Part shown: in pieces, positions 27,201 to 40,665 of the stretch
Layout: the number at the start of each line of letters is the position of its first letter
Position numbering within the stretch: position 1 is the first letter of the stretch
Origin: Hippophae tibetana
Lineage: Eukaryota; Streptophyta; Magnoliopsida; Rosales; Elaeagnaceae
Length of the DNA stretch: 64,000 nucleotides
Assembly: GCA_037013495.1 (NCBI GenBank)
Contig: CM072810.1
Span: 26,751,843-26,815,842, forward strand
Reading direction: 5' to 3'
The notes under the pieces: generated by a model
Seen by the model: the letters and a program-made list of their open reading frames with translations, nothing else
The model's database searches: none
What the model was told of the DNA's origin: nothing
Program-made: the position numbers and the translations under genes

Positions 27201-29454
27201 ATATAATTATAGATTTATTTCATCGTTGAAATGCCTATATGAGTGCTATCTCAAATGTTTCATGTTCTTTTGAAGAAGGTTAATTTTAAATTCAGCTTAA
27301 TAATCATTTTAGAGCTCGAATTACTTTTTTTTTAATATCCCTGAAAAAGGGGCTCTTCTTCCTATGAAATTTAGTAAATCTCACGGCAAGTAGAGCCACT
27401 TTCTCTTCATTGAGATTAGAGTCATCATTTCTAACAATTGGGTTAAAAACATGTTCGCTCGGACCATTATCCTTGATGTCTTAAGAGCCAAGTTCTCTCC
27501 CTTGTCGAAAGTATATTACTCTCATTTTGGCCACTAGTTATGTAGTTCGAATGCCTGCCCAACATATTCGTTTAACAGTAAGTTCAATTGGCTTATACAT
27601 GGACTTAAGCAAGGTAATTTGGCATGAAAATGATAAGGTAGTATTGGAATGATTTTCTCAGTCTAATTTTCTTTACTAATAGGTCCACCCAAGTTTTAAA
27701 AGTAGTTGATTACGTTTGAAAAATATGCAAAGACTTTGTCCAAAGTTTCATCCTCTTGCATGATATAGATTTCAAAATTTCCATTCAACTATATAATTCT
27801 AGATTTATTTTATCGTTGATATGCCTATATGAGTGGTCTCCAAATTGTTTCATGTTCTTTTGAAGAAGTTTAATTTTAATTTCAACTTAATAATCATTTT
27901 AGAGCTCGAATTACCTTTTTTTTTAATATCCCTGAAAAAGGGACTCTTCTTTCTATGGAATTTAGTAAATCTCACGGCAAGTGGAGCCACTTTCTCTTCA
28001 TTGAGATAAGAGTCATCATTTCTAACAATTGGGTTAAAAACATGTTCGCTCGGACCACTATCCTTGATGTCTTAAGAGCCAAGTTCTCTCCCTTCTCGAA
28101 AGTATATTACTCTCATCTTGGCCACGAGTGATGTAGTTCGAACCCTACCCAACATATTCATTTAACAGTAAGTTCAATTGGCTTGTACATGGACTTAAGT
28201 AAATTAATTTGGCATGAAAATGATACGGTAGTATTGGAATGATTTTCTCATTGTAATTTTCTCTACTAATAGGTCTACCCAAGTTTTAAAAGTAGTTGAT
28301 TATGTTTGAAAAATATGCAAACACTTTTTGCAAAGTTTCATCCTCCTGCATGATATAGATTTCAAAATTTCCATTCAACTATATAATTATAGATTTATTT
28401 CATCGTTGAAATGCCTATATGAGTGCTATCCGAAATGTTTCATGTTCTTTTGAAGAAGGTTAATTTTAAATTCAACTTAATAATCATTTTAGAGCTCGAA
28501 TTACCTTTTTTTTAATATCCCTGAAAAAGGGACTCTTCTTCCTATGAAATTTAGTAAATCTCACGGCAAGTAGAGCCACTTTCTCTTCATTGAGATTAGA
28601 GTCATCATTTCTAACAATTGGGTTAAAAACATGTTCGCTCGGACCACTATCCTTGATGTCTTAAGAGCCAAGTTCTCTCCCTTCTCGAAAGTATATTACT
28701 CTCATCTTGGCCACGAGTGATGTAGTTCGAATCCCTGCCCAACATATTCGTTTAACAGTAAGTTCAATTGGCTTGTACACGGACTTAAGTAAATTAATTT
28801 GGCATGAAAATGATACGGTAGTATTGGAATGATTTTCTCATTCTAATTTTCTCTACTAATAGGTCTACCCAAGTTTTAAAAGTAGTTGATTATGTTTGAA
28901 AAATATGCAAACACATTGTCCAAAGTTTCATCCTCCTCCATGATATAGATTTCAAAATTTCCATTCAACTATATAATTATAGATTTATTTCATCGTTGAA
29001 ATGCCTATATGAGTGCTATCCGAAATGTTTCATGTTCTTTTGAAGAAGATTAATTTTAAATTCAACTTAATAATCATTTTAGAGCTCGAATTACCTTTTT
29101 TTTAATATCCCTGAAAAAGGGTCTCTTCTTCCTATGAAATTTAGTAAATCTCACGGCAAGTAGAGCCACTTTCTCTTCATTGAGATTAGAGTCATCATTT
29201 CTAACAATTGGGTTAAAAACATGTTCGCTCGGACCACTATCCTTGATGTCTTAAGAGCCAAGTTCTCTCCCTTCTCGAAAGTATATTACTCTCATCTTGG
29301 CCACTAGTATTGTAGTTCGAATTCCTGCCCAACATATTCATTTAACAGTAAGTTCAATTGGCTTGTACATGGACTTAAGTAAATTAATTTGGCATGAAAA
29401 TGATACGGTAGTATTGGAATGTTTTTCTCATTCTAATTTTCTCTACTAATAGGT
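18246..29454 (+). repeat. Complex satellite HOR block with 3-, 7- and 15-monomer offsets
   Basis: Monomers start at 18246, 18836, 19426, 20016, 20606, 21196, 21786, 22376, 22966, 23556, 24146, 24736, 25326, 25916, 26506, 27095, 27685, 28275 and 28865. Units 18246-20605 recur at 27095-29454 (offset 8849 bp, 15 monomers). Evidence is 'gctatctcaaatg', 'gaccattatcc', 'cccttgtcg' and 'ttcagctta' in the first unit, a shortened 'cgaac-ctaccc' motif in the second, 'cacttttt' in the third and 'acacattgtcc' in the fourth. The last two are also present at 23556-24735 (offset 4130 bp, 7 monomers). Units 20606-22375 recur at 22376 onward (1770 bp). The unit at 26506 is 589 bp, having lost a T in 'catcattctaac'. 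No gene is seen. Confidence 0.9.
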
Positions 29455-32400
29455 CTACCCAAGTTTTAAAAGTAGTTGATTATGTTTGAAAAATATGCAA
29501 ACACTTTGTCCATAGTTTCATCCTCTTGCATGATATAGATTTCAAAATTTCCATTCAACTATATAATTATAGATTTATTTCATCGTTGAAATGCCTATAT
29601 GAGTGCTATCCGAAATGTTTCATGTTCTTTTGAAGAAGGTTAATTTTAAATTCAACTTAATAATCATTTTAGAGCTCGAATTACCTTTTTTTTAATATCC
29701 CTGAAAAAGGGACTCTTCTTCCTATGAAATTTAGTAAATCTCACGGCAAGTAGAGCCACTTTCTCTTCATTGAGATTAGAGTCATCATTTCTAACAATTG
29801 GGTTAAAAACATGTTCGCTCGGACCACTATCCTTGATGTCTTAAGAGCCAAGTTCTCTCCCTTCTCGAAAGTATATTACTCTCATCTTGGCCACGAGTGA
29901 TGTAGTTCGAATTCCTGCCCAACATATTCATTTAACAATAAGTTCAATTGGCTTGTACATGGACTTAAGTAAATTAATTTGGCATGAAAATGATACGGTA
30001 GTATTGGAATGATTTTCTCATTCTAATTTTCTCTACTAATAGGTCTACCCAAGTTTTAAAAGTAGTTGATTATGTTTGAAAAATATGCAAACACTTTGTC
30101 CAAAGTTTCATCCTCCTCCATGATATAGATTTCAAAATTTCCATTCAACTATATAATTATAGATTTATTTCATCGTTGAAATGCCTATATGAGTGCTATC
30201 CGAAATGTTTCATGTTCTTTTGAAGAAGGTTAATTTTAAATTCAACTTAATAATCATTTTAGAGCTCGAATTACCTTTTTTTTAATATCCCTGAAAAAGG
30301 GACTCTTCTTCCTATGAAATTTAGTAAATCTCACGGCAAGTAGAGCCACTTTCTCTTCATTGAGATTAGAGTCATCATTTCTAACAATTGGGTTAAAAAC
30401 ATGTTCGCTCGGACCACTATCCTTGATGTCTTAAGAGCCAAGTTCTCTCCCTTCTCGAAAGTATATTACTCTCATCTTGGCCACTAGTGATGTAGTTCGA
30501 ATGCCTGCCCAACATATTCGTTTAACAGTAAGTTCAATTGGCTTATACATGGACTTAAGCAAGGTAATTTGGAATGAAAATGATAAGGTAGTATTGGAAT
30601 GATTTTCTCAATCTAATTTTCTTTGCTAATAGGTCCACCCAAGTTTTAAAAGTAGTTGATTACGTTTGAAAAATATGCAAAGTCTTTGTCCAAAGTTTCA
30701 TCCTCTTGCATGATATAGATTTCAAAATTTCCATTCAACTATATAATTCTAGATTTATTTTATCGTTGATATGCCTATATGAGTGGTCTCCAAAATGTTT
30801 CATGTTCTTTTGAAGAAGTTTAATTTTAAATTCAACTTAATAATCATTTTAGAGCCCGAATTACCTTTTTTTTAATATCCCTGAAAAAGGGTCTCTTCTT
30901 CCTATGAAATTTAGTAAATCTCACGGCAAGTAGAGCCACTTTCTCTTCATTGAGATTAGAGTCATCATTTCTAACAATTGGGTTAAAAACATGTTCGCTC
31001 GGACCACTATCCTTGATGTCTTAAGAGCCAAGTTCTCTCCCTTCTCGAAAGTATATTACTCTCATCTTGGCCACGAGTGATGTAGTTCGAATTCCTGCCC
31101 AACATATTCATTTAATAGTAAGTTCAATTGGCTTGTACATGGACATAAGTAAATTAATTTGGCATGAAAATGATACGGTAGTATTGGAATGTTTTTCTCA
31201 TTCTAATTTTCTCTACTAATAGGTCTACCCAAGTTTTAAAAGTAGTTGATTATGTTTGAAAAATATGCAAACACTTTGTCCATAGTTTCATCCTCTTGCA
31301 TGATATAGATTTCAAAATTTCCATTCAACTATATAATTATAGATTTATTTCATCGTTGAAATGCCTATATGAGTGCTATCCGAAATGTTTCATGTTCTTT
31401 TGAAGAAGGTTAATTTTAAATTCAACTTAATAATCATTTTAGAGCTCGAATTACCTTTTTTTTAATATCCCTGAAAAAGGGACTCTTCTTCCTATGAAAT
31501 TTAGTAAATCTCACGGCAAGTAGAGCCACTTTCTCTTCATTGAGATTAGAGTCATCATTTCTAACAATTGGGTTAAAAACATGTTCGCTCGGACCACTAT
31601 CCTTGATGTCTTAAGAGCCAAGTTCTCTCCCTTCTCGAAAGTATATTACTCTCATCTTGGCCACGAGTGATGTAGTTCGAATTCCTGCCCAACATATTCA
31701 TTTAACAATAAGTTCAATTGGCTTGTACATGGACTTAAGTAAATTAATTTGGCATGAAAATGATACGGTAGTATTGGAATGATTTTCTCATTCTAATTTT
31801 CTCTACTAATAGGTCTACCCAAGTTTTAAAAGTAGTTGATTATGTTTGAAAAATATGCAAACACTTTGTCCAAAGTTTCATCCTCCTCCATGATATAGAT
31901 TTCAAAATTTCCATTCAACTATATAATTATAGATTTATTTCATCGTTGAAATGCCTATATGAGTGCTATCCGAAATGTTTCATGTTCTTTTGAAGAAGGT
32001 TAATTTTAAATTCAACTTAATAATCATTTTAGAGCTCGAATTACCTTTTTTTTAATATCCCTGAAAAAGGGACTCTTCTTCCTATGAAATTTAGTAAATC
32101 TCACGGCAAGTAGAGCCACTTTCTCTTCATTGAGATTAGAGTCATCATTTCTAACAATTGGGTTAAAAACATGTTCGCTCGGACCACTATCCTTGATGTC
32201 TTAAGAGCCAAGTTCTCTCCCTTCTCGAAAGTATATTACTCTCATCTTGGCCACTAGTGATGTAGTTCGAATGCCTGCCCAACATATTCGTTTAACAGTA
32301 AGTTCAATTGGCTTATACATGGACTTAAGCAAGGTAATTTGGAATGAAAATGATAAGGTAGTATTGGAATGATTTTCTCAATCTAATTTTCTTTGCTAAT

Positions 32401-34764
32401 AGGTCCACCCAAGTTTTAAAAGTAGTTGATTACGTTTGAAAAATATGCAAAGTCTTTGTCCAAAGTTTCATCCTCTTGCATGATATAGATTTCAAAATTT
32501 CCATTCAACTATATAATTCTAGATTTATTTTATCGTTGATATGCCTATATGAGTGGTCTCCAAAATGTTTCATGTTCTTTTGAAGAAGTTTAATTTTAAA
32601 TTCAACTTAATAATCATTTTAGAGCCCGAATTACCTTTTTTTTAATATCCCTGAAAAAGGGTCTCTTCTTCCTATGAAATTTAGTAAATCTCACGGCAAG
32701 TAGAGCCACTTTCTCTTCATTGAGATTAGAGTCATCATTTCTAACAATTGGGTTAAAAACATGTTCGCTCGGACCACTATCCTTGATGTCTTAAGAGCCA
32801 AGTTCTCTCCCTTCTCGAAAGTATATTACTCTCATCTTGGCCACGAGTGATGTAGTTCGAATTCCTGCCCAACATATTCATTTAATAGTAAGTTCAATTG
32901 GCTTGTACATGGACATAAGTAAATTAATTTGGCATGAAAATGATACGGTAGTATTTGAATGTTTTTCTCATTCTAATTTTCTCTACTAATAGGTCTACCC
33001 AAGTTTTAAAAGTAGTTGATTATGTTTGAAAAATATGCAAACACTTTGTCCATAGTTTCATCCTCTTGCATGATATAGATTTCAAAATTTCCATTCAACT
33101 ATATAATTATAGATTTATTTCATCGTTGAAATGCCTATATGAGTGCTATCCGAAATGTTTCATGTTCTTTTGAAGAAGGTTAATTTTAAATTCAACTTAA
33201 TAATCATTTTAGAGCTCGAATTACCTTTTTTTTAATATCCCTGAAAAAGGGACTCTTCTTCCTATGAAATTTAGTAAATCTCACGGCAAGTAGAGCCACT
33301 TTCTCTTCATTGAGATTAGAGTCATCATTTCTAACAATTGGGTTAAAAACATGTTCGCTCGGACCACTATCCTTGATGTCTTAAGAGCCAAGTTCTCTCC
33401 CTTCTCGAAAGTATATTACTCTCATCTTGGCCACGAGTGATGTAGTTCGAATTCCTTCCCAACATATTCATTTAACAATAAGTTCAATTGGCTTGTACAT
33501 GGACTTAAGTAAATTAATTTGGCATGAAAATGATACGGTAGTATTGGAATGATTTTCTCATTCTAATTTTCTCTACTAATAGGTCTACCCAAGTTTTAAA
33601 AGTAGTTGATTATGTTTGAAAAATATGCAAACACTTTGTCCAAAGTTTCATCCTCCTCCATGATATAGATTTCAAAATTTCCATTCAACTATATAATTAT
33701 AGATTTATTTCATCGTTGAAATGCCTATATGAGTGCTATCCGAAATGTTTCATGTTCTTTTGAAGAAGGTTAATTTTAAATTCAACTTAATAATCATTTT
33801 AGAGCTCGAATTACCTTTTTTTTAATATCCCTGAAAAAGGGACTCTTCTTCCTATGAAATTTAGTAAATCTCACGGCAAGTAGAGCCACTTTCTCTTCAT
33901 TGAGATTAGAGTCATCATTTCTAACAATTGGGTTAAAAACATGTTCGCTCGGACCACTATCCTTGATGTCTTAAGAGCCAAGTTCTCTCCCTTCTCGAAA
34001 GTATATTACTCTCATCTTGGCCACTAGTGATGTAGTTCGAATGCCTGCCCAACATATTCGTTTAACAGTAAGTTCAATTGGCTTATACATGGACTTAAGC
34101 AAGGTAATTTGGAATGAAAATGATAAGGTAGTATTGGAATGATTTTCTCAATCTAATTTTCTTTGCTAATAGGTCCACCCAAGTTTTAAAAGTAGTTGAT
34201 TACGTTTGAAAAATATGCAAAGTCTTTGTCCAAAGTTTCATCCTCTTGCATGATATAGATTTCAAAATTTCCATTCAACTATATAATTCTAGATTTATTT
34301 TATCGTTGATATGCCTATATGAGTGGTCTCCAAAATGTTTCATGTTCTTTTGAAGAAGTTTAATTTTAAATTCAACTTAATAATCATTTTAGAGCCCGAA
34401 TTACCTTTTTTTTAATATCCCTGAAAAAGGGTCTCTTCTTCCTATGAAATTTAGTAAATCTCACGGCAAGTAGAGCCACTTTCTCTTCATTGAGATTAGA
34501 GTCATCATTTCTAACAATTGGGTTAAAAACATGTTCGCTCGGACCACTGTCCTTGATGTCTTAAGAGCCAAGTTCTCTCCCTTCTCGAAAGTATATTACT
34601 CTCATCTTGGCCACGAGTGATGTAGTTCGAATTCCTGCCCAACATATTCATTTAATAGTAAGTTCAATTGGCTTGTACATGGACTTAAGTAAATTAATTT
34701 GGCATGAAAATGATACGGTAGTATTGGAATGTTTTTCTCATTCTAATTTTCTCTACTAATAGGT
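29455..34764 (+). repeat. 3-mer higher-order repeat, three clean copies of 1770 bp
   Basis: Copies occupy 29455-31224, 31225-32994 and 32995-34764. Monomer 1 is type A with 'ccatagtttcatcctcttgc'. Monomer 2 is type A with 'catcctcctccatg' and ends 'tggaatgaaaatgataagg'. Monomer 3 is B-like with 'aaagtctttgtcc' and 'agagcccgaatt'. The 'agagcccg' variant reads at 30851, 32621 and 34391, exactly 1770 bp apart. 'ggacataag' marks the first two copies only (31141 and 32911). Near-identity between copies suggests the most recent amplification in the left arm. Confidence 0.93.
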
Positions 34765-37700
34765 CTACCCAAGTTTTAAAAGTAGTTGATTATGTTTGAA
34801 AAATATGCAAACACTTTGTCCAAAGTTTCATCCTCCTCCATGATATAGATTTCAAAATTTCCATTGAACTATATAATTATAGATTTATTTCATCGTTGAA
34901 ATGCCTATATGAGTGCTATCCGAAATGTTTCATGTTCTTTTGAAGAAGGTTAATTTTAAATTCAACTTAATAATCATTTTAGAGCTCGAATTACCTTTTT
35001 TTTAATATCCCTGAAAAAGGGACTCTTCTTCCTATGAAATTTAGTAAATCTCACGGCAAGTAGAGCCACTTTCTCTTCATTGAGATTAGAGTCATCATTT
35101 CTAACAATTGGGTTAAAAACATGTTCGCTCGGACCACTATCCTTGATGTCTTAAGAGCCAAGTTCTCTCCCTTCTCGAAAGTATATTACTCTCATCTTGG
35201 CCACGAGTGATGTAGTTCGAATTCCTGCCCAACATATTCATTTAACAATAAGTTCAATTGGCTTGTACATGGACTTATGTAAATTAATTTGGCATGAAAA
35301 TGATACGGTAGTATTGGAATGATTTTCTCATTCTAATTTTCTCTACTAATAGGTCTACCCAAGTTTTAAAAGTAGTTGATTATGTTTGAAAAATATGCAA
35401 ACACTTTGTCCAAAGTTTCATCCTCCTCCATGATATAGATTTCAAAATTTCCATTGAACTATATAATTATAGATTTATTTCATCGTTGAAATGCCTATAT
35501 GAGTGCTATCCGAAATGTTTCATGTTCTTTTGAAGAAGGTTAATTTTAAATTCAACTTAATAATCATTTTAGAGCTCGAATTACCTTTTTTTTAATATCC
35601 CTGAAAAAGGGACTCTTCTTCCTATGAAATTTAGTAAATCTCACGGCAAGTAGAGCCACTTTCTCTTCATTGAGATTAGAGTCATCATTTCTAACAATTG
35701 GGTTAAAAACATGTTCGCTCGGACCACTATCCTTGATGTCTTAAGAGCCAAGTTCTCTCCCTTCTCGAAAGTATATTACTCTCATCTTGGCCACGAGTGA
35801 TGTAGTTCGAATTCCTGCCCAACATATTCATTTAATAGTAAGTTCAATTGGCTTGTACATGGACTTAAGTAAATTAATTTGGCATGAAAATGATACGGTA
35901 GTATTGGAATGTTTTTCTCATTCTAATTTTCTCTACTAATAGGTCTACCCAAGTTTTAAAAGTAGTTGATTATGTTTGAAAAATATGCAAACACTTTGTC
36001 CAAAGTTTCATCCTCCTCCAGGATATAGATTTCAAAATTTCCATTGAACTATATAATTATAGATTTATTTCATCGTTGAAATGCCTATATGAGTGCTATC
36101 CCAAATGTTTCATGTTCTTTTGAAGAAGGTTAATTTTAAATTCAACTTAATAATCATTTTAGAGCTCGAATTACCTTTTTTTTAATATCCCTGAAAAAGG
36201 GACTCTTCTTCCTATGAAATTTAGTAAATCTCACGGCAAGTAGAGCCACTTTCTCTTCATTGAGATTAGAGTCATCATTTCTAACAATTGGGTTAAAAAC
36301 ATGTTCGCTCGGACCACTATCCTTGATGTCTTAAGAGCCAAGTTCTCTCCCTTCTCAAAAGTATATTACTCTCATCTTGGCCACTAGTGATGTAGTTCGA
36401 ATGCCTGCTCAACATATTCGTTTAACAGTAAGTTCAATTGGCTTATACATGGACTTAAGCAAGGTAATTTGGAATGAAAATGATAAGGTAGTATTGGAAT
36501 GATTTTCTCAATCTAATTTTCTTTGCTAATAGGTCCACCCAAGTTTTAAAAGTAGTTGATTACGTTTGAAAAATATGCAAAGTCTTTGTCCAAAGTTTCA
36601 TCCTCTTGCATGATATAGATTTCAAAATTTCCATTCAACTATATAATTCTAGATTTATTTTATCGTTGATATGCCTATATGAGTGGTCTCCAAAATGTTT
36701 CATGTCCTTTTGAAGAAGTTTAATTTTAAATTCAACTTAATAATCATTTTAGAGCCCGAATTACCTTTTTTTTAATATCCCTGAAAAAGGGTCTCTTCTT
36801 CCTATGAAATTTAGTAAATCTCACGGCAAGTAGAGCCACTTTCTCTTCATTGAGATTAGAGTCATCATTTCTAACAATTGGGTTAAAAACATGTTCGCTC
36901 GGACCACTATCCTTGATGTCTTAAGAGCCAAGTTCTCTCCCTTCTCGAAAGTATATTACTCTCATCTTGGCCACGAGTGATGTAGTTCGAATTCCTGCCC
37001 AACATATTCATTTAATAGTAAGTTCAATTGGCTTGTACATGGACTTAAGTAAATTAATTTGGCATGAAAATGATACGGTAGTATTGGAATGTTTTTCTCA
37101 TTCTAATTTTCTCTACTAATAGGTCTACCCAAGTTTTAAAAGTAGTTGATTATGTTTGAAAAATATGCAAACACTTTGTCCAAAGTTTCATCCTCCTCCA
37201 TGATATAGATTTCAAAATTTCCATTGAACTATATAATTATAGATTTATTTCATCGTTGAAATGCCTATATGAGTGCTATCCCAAATGTTTCATGTTCTTT
37301 TGAAGAAGGTTAATTTTAAATTCAACTTAATAATCATTTTAGAGCTCGAATTACCTTTTTTTTAATATCCCTGAAAAAGGGACTCTTCTTCCTATGAAAT
37401 TTAGTAAATCTCACGGCAAGTAGAGCCACTTTCTCTTCATTGAGATTAGAGTCATCATTTCTAACAATTGGGTTAAAAACATGTTCGCTCGGACCACTAT
37501 CCTTGATGTCTTAAGAGCCAAGTTCTCTCCCTTCTCGAAAGTATATTACTCTCATCTTGGCCACGAGTGATGTAGTTCGAATTCCTGCCCAACATATTCA
37601 TTTAACAATAAGTTCAATTGGCTTGTACATGGACTTAAGTAAATTAATTTGGCATGAAAATGATACGGTAGTATTCGAATGATTTTCTCATTCTAATTTT

Positions 37701-40665
37701 CTCTACTAATAGGTCTACCCAAGTTTTAAAAGTAGTTGATTATGTTTGAAAAATATGCAAACACTTTGTCCAAAGTTTCATCCTCCTCCATGATATAGAT
37801 TTCAAAATTTCCATTCAACTATATAATTATAGATTTATTTCATCGTTGAAATGCCTATATGAGTGCTATCCGAAATGTTTCATGTTCTTTTGAAGAAGGT
37901 TAATTTTAAATTCAACTTAATAATCATTTTAGAGCTCGAATTACCTTTTTTTTAATATCCCTGAAAAAGGGACTCTTCTTCCTATGAAATTTAGTAAATC
38001 TCACGTCAAGTAGAGCCACTTTCTCTTCATTGAGATTAGAGTCATCATTTCTAACAATTGGGTTAAAAACATGTTCGCTCGGACCACTATCCTTGATGTC
38101 TTAAGAGCCAAGTTCTCTCCCTTCTCGAAAGTATATTACTCTCATCTTGGCCACTAGTGATGTAGTTCGAATGCCTGCCCAACATATTCGTTTAACAGTA
38201 AGTTCAATTGGCTTATACATGGACTTAAGCAAGGTAATTTGGAATGAAAATGATAAGGTAGTATTGGAATGATTTTCTCAATCTAATTTTCTTTGCTAAT
38301 AGGTCCACCCAAGTTTTAAAAGTAGTTGATTACGTTTGAAAAATATGCAAAGTCTTTGTCCAAAGTTTCATCCTCTTGCATGATATAGATTTCAAAATTT
38401 CCATTCAACTATATAATTCTAGATTTATTTTATCGTTGATATGCCTATATGAGTGGTCTCCAAAATGTTTCATGTTCTTTTGAAGAAGTTTAATTTTAAA
38501 TTCAACTTAATAATCATTTTAGAGCCCGAATTACCTTTTTTTTAATATCCCTAAAAAAGGGTCTCTTCTTCCTATGAAATTTAGTAAATCTCACGGCAAG
38601 TAGAGCCACTTTCTCTTCATTGAGATTAGAGTCATCATTTCTAACAATTGGATTAAAAACATGTTCGCTCGGACCACTATCCTTGATGTCTTAAGAGCCA
38701 AGTTCTCTCCCTTCTCGAAAGTATATTACTCTCATCTTGGCCACGAGTGATGTAGTTCGAATTCCTGCCCAACATATTCATTTAATAGTAAGTTCAATTG
38801 GCTTGTACATGGACTTAAGTAAATTAATTTGGCATGAAAATGATACGGTAGTATTGGAATGTTTTTCTCATTCTAATTTTCTCTACTAATAGGTCTACCC
38901 AAGTTTTAAAAGTAGTTGATTATGTTTGAAAAATATGCAAACACTTTGTCCATAGTTTCATCCTCTTGCATGATATAGATTTCAAGATTTCCATTCAACT
39001 ATATAATTATAGATTTATTTCATCGTTGAAATGCCTATATGAGTGCTATCCCAAATGTTTCATGTTCTTTTGAAGAAGGTTAATTTTAAATTCAACTTAA
39101 TAATCATTTTAGAGCTCGAATTACCTTTTTTTTAATATCCCTGAAAAAGGGACTCTTCTTCCTATGAAATTTAGTAAATCTCACGGCAAGTAGAGCCACT
39201 TTCTCTAAATTGAGATTAGAGTCATCATTTCTAACAATTGGGTTAAAAACATGTTCGCTCGGACCACTATCCTTGATGTCTTAAGAGCCAAGTTCTCTCC
39301 CTTGTCGAAAGTATATTACTCTCATTTTGGCCACTAGTGATGTAGTTCGAATGCCTGCCCAACATATTCGTTTAACAGTAAGTTCAATTGGCTTATACAT
39401 GGACTTAAGCAAGGTAATTTGGCATGAAAATGATAAGGTAGTATTGGAATGATTTTCTCAATCTAATTTTCTTTACTTATAGGTCCACCCAAGTTTTAAA
39501 AGTAGTTGATTACGTTTGAAAAATATGCAAAGACTTTGTCCAAAGTTTCATCCTCTTGCATGATATAGATTTCAAAATTTCCATTCAACTATATAATTCT
39601 AGATTTATTTTATCGTTGATATGCCTATATGAGTGGTCTCCAAATTGTTTCATGTTCTTTTGAAGAAGTTTAAGTTTAATTTCAACTTAATAATCATTTT
39701 AGAGCTCGAATTACCTTTTTTTTTAATATCCCTGAAAAAGGGACTCTTCTTTCTATGGAATTTAGTAAATCTCACGGCAAGTGGAGCCACTTTCTCTTCA
39801 TTGAGATAAGAGTCATCATTTCTTACAATTGGGTTAAAAACATGTTCGCTCGGACCACTATCCTTGATGTCTTAAGAGCCAAGTTCTCTCCCTTCTCGAA
39901 AGTGTATTACTCTCATCTTGGCCACGAGTGATGTAGTTCGAATACCTGCCCAACATATTCATTTGACAATAAGTTCAATTGGCTTGTATATGGACTTAAG
40001 TAAATTAATTTGGCATGAAAATGATACGGTAGTATTGGAATGATTTTCTCATTCTAATTTTCTCTACTCATAGGTCTACCCAAGTTTTAAAAGTAGTTGA
40101 TTATGTTTGAAAAATATGCAAACACTTTGTCCAAAGTTTCATCCTCCTGCATGATATAGATTTCAAAATTTCCATTCAACTATATAATTATAGATTTATT
40201 TCATCGTTGAAATGCCTATATGAGTGCTATCCGAAATGTTTCATGTTCTTTTGAAGAAGGTTAATTTTAAATTCAACTTAATAATCATTTTAGAGCTCGA
40301 ATTACCTTTTTTTTAATATCCCTGAAAAAGGGACTCTTCTTCCTATGAAATTTAGTAAATCTCAAGGCAAGTAGAGCCACTTTCTCTTCATTGAGATTAG
40401 AGTCATCATTTCTAACAATTGGGTTAAAAACATGTTCGCTCGGACCACTATCCTTGATGTCTTAAGAGCCAAGTTCTCTCCCTTCTCGAAAGTATATTAC
40501 TCTCATCTTGGCCACTAGTGATGTAGTTCGAATGCCTGCCCCACATATTCGTTTAACAGTAAGTTCAATTGGCTTATACATGGACTTAAGCAATGTAATT
40601 TGGCATGAAAATGATAAGGTAGTATTGGAATGATTTTCTCAATCTATATTTCTTTACTAATAGGT
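34765..40665 (+). repeat. Satellite block, ten monomers, decaying 3-mer order
   Basis: Monomers start at 34765, 35355, 35945, 36535, 37125, 37715, 38305, 38895, 39485 and 40076. The 3-mer loses register: three 'cctcctcc' type-A units run in a row, followed by the 'agagcccg' unit at 36535 and again at 38305. 'ccattgaac', replacing the usual 'ccattcaac', occurs in four units (34861, 35451, 36041, 37221), showing local spread of one variant. The unit at 39485 resembles those at 18836 and 27685 ('ctttctatgg', extra T in the T-run). The unit at 40076 carries 'ctcaaggcaag', matching only the monomer left of the second LTR. Confidence 0.9.
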
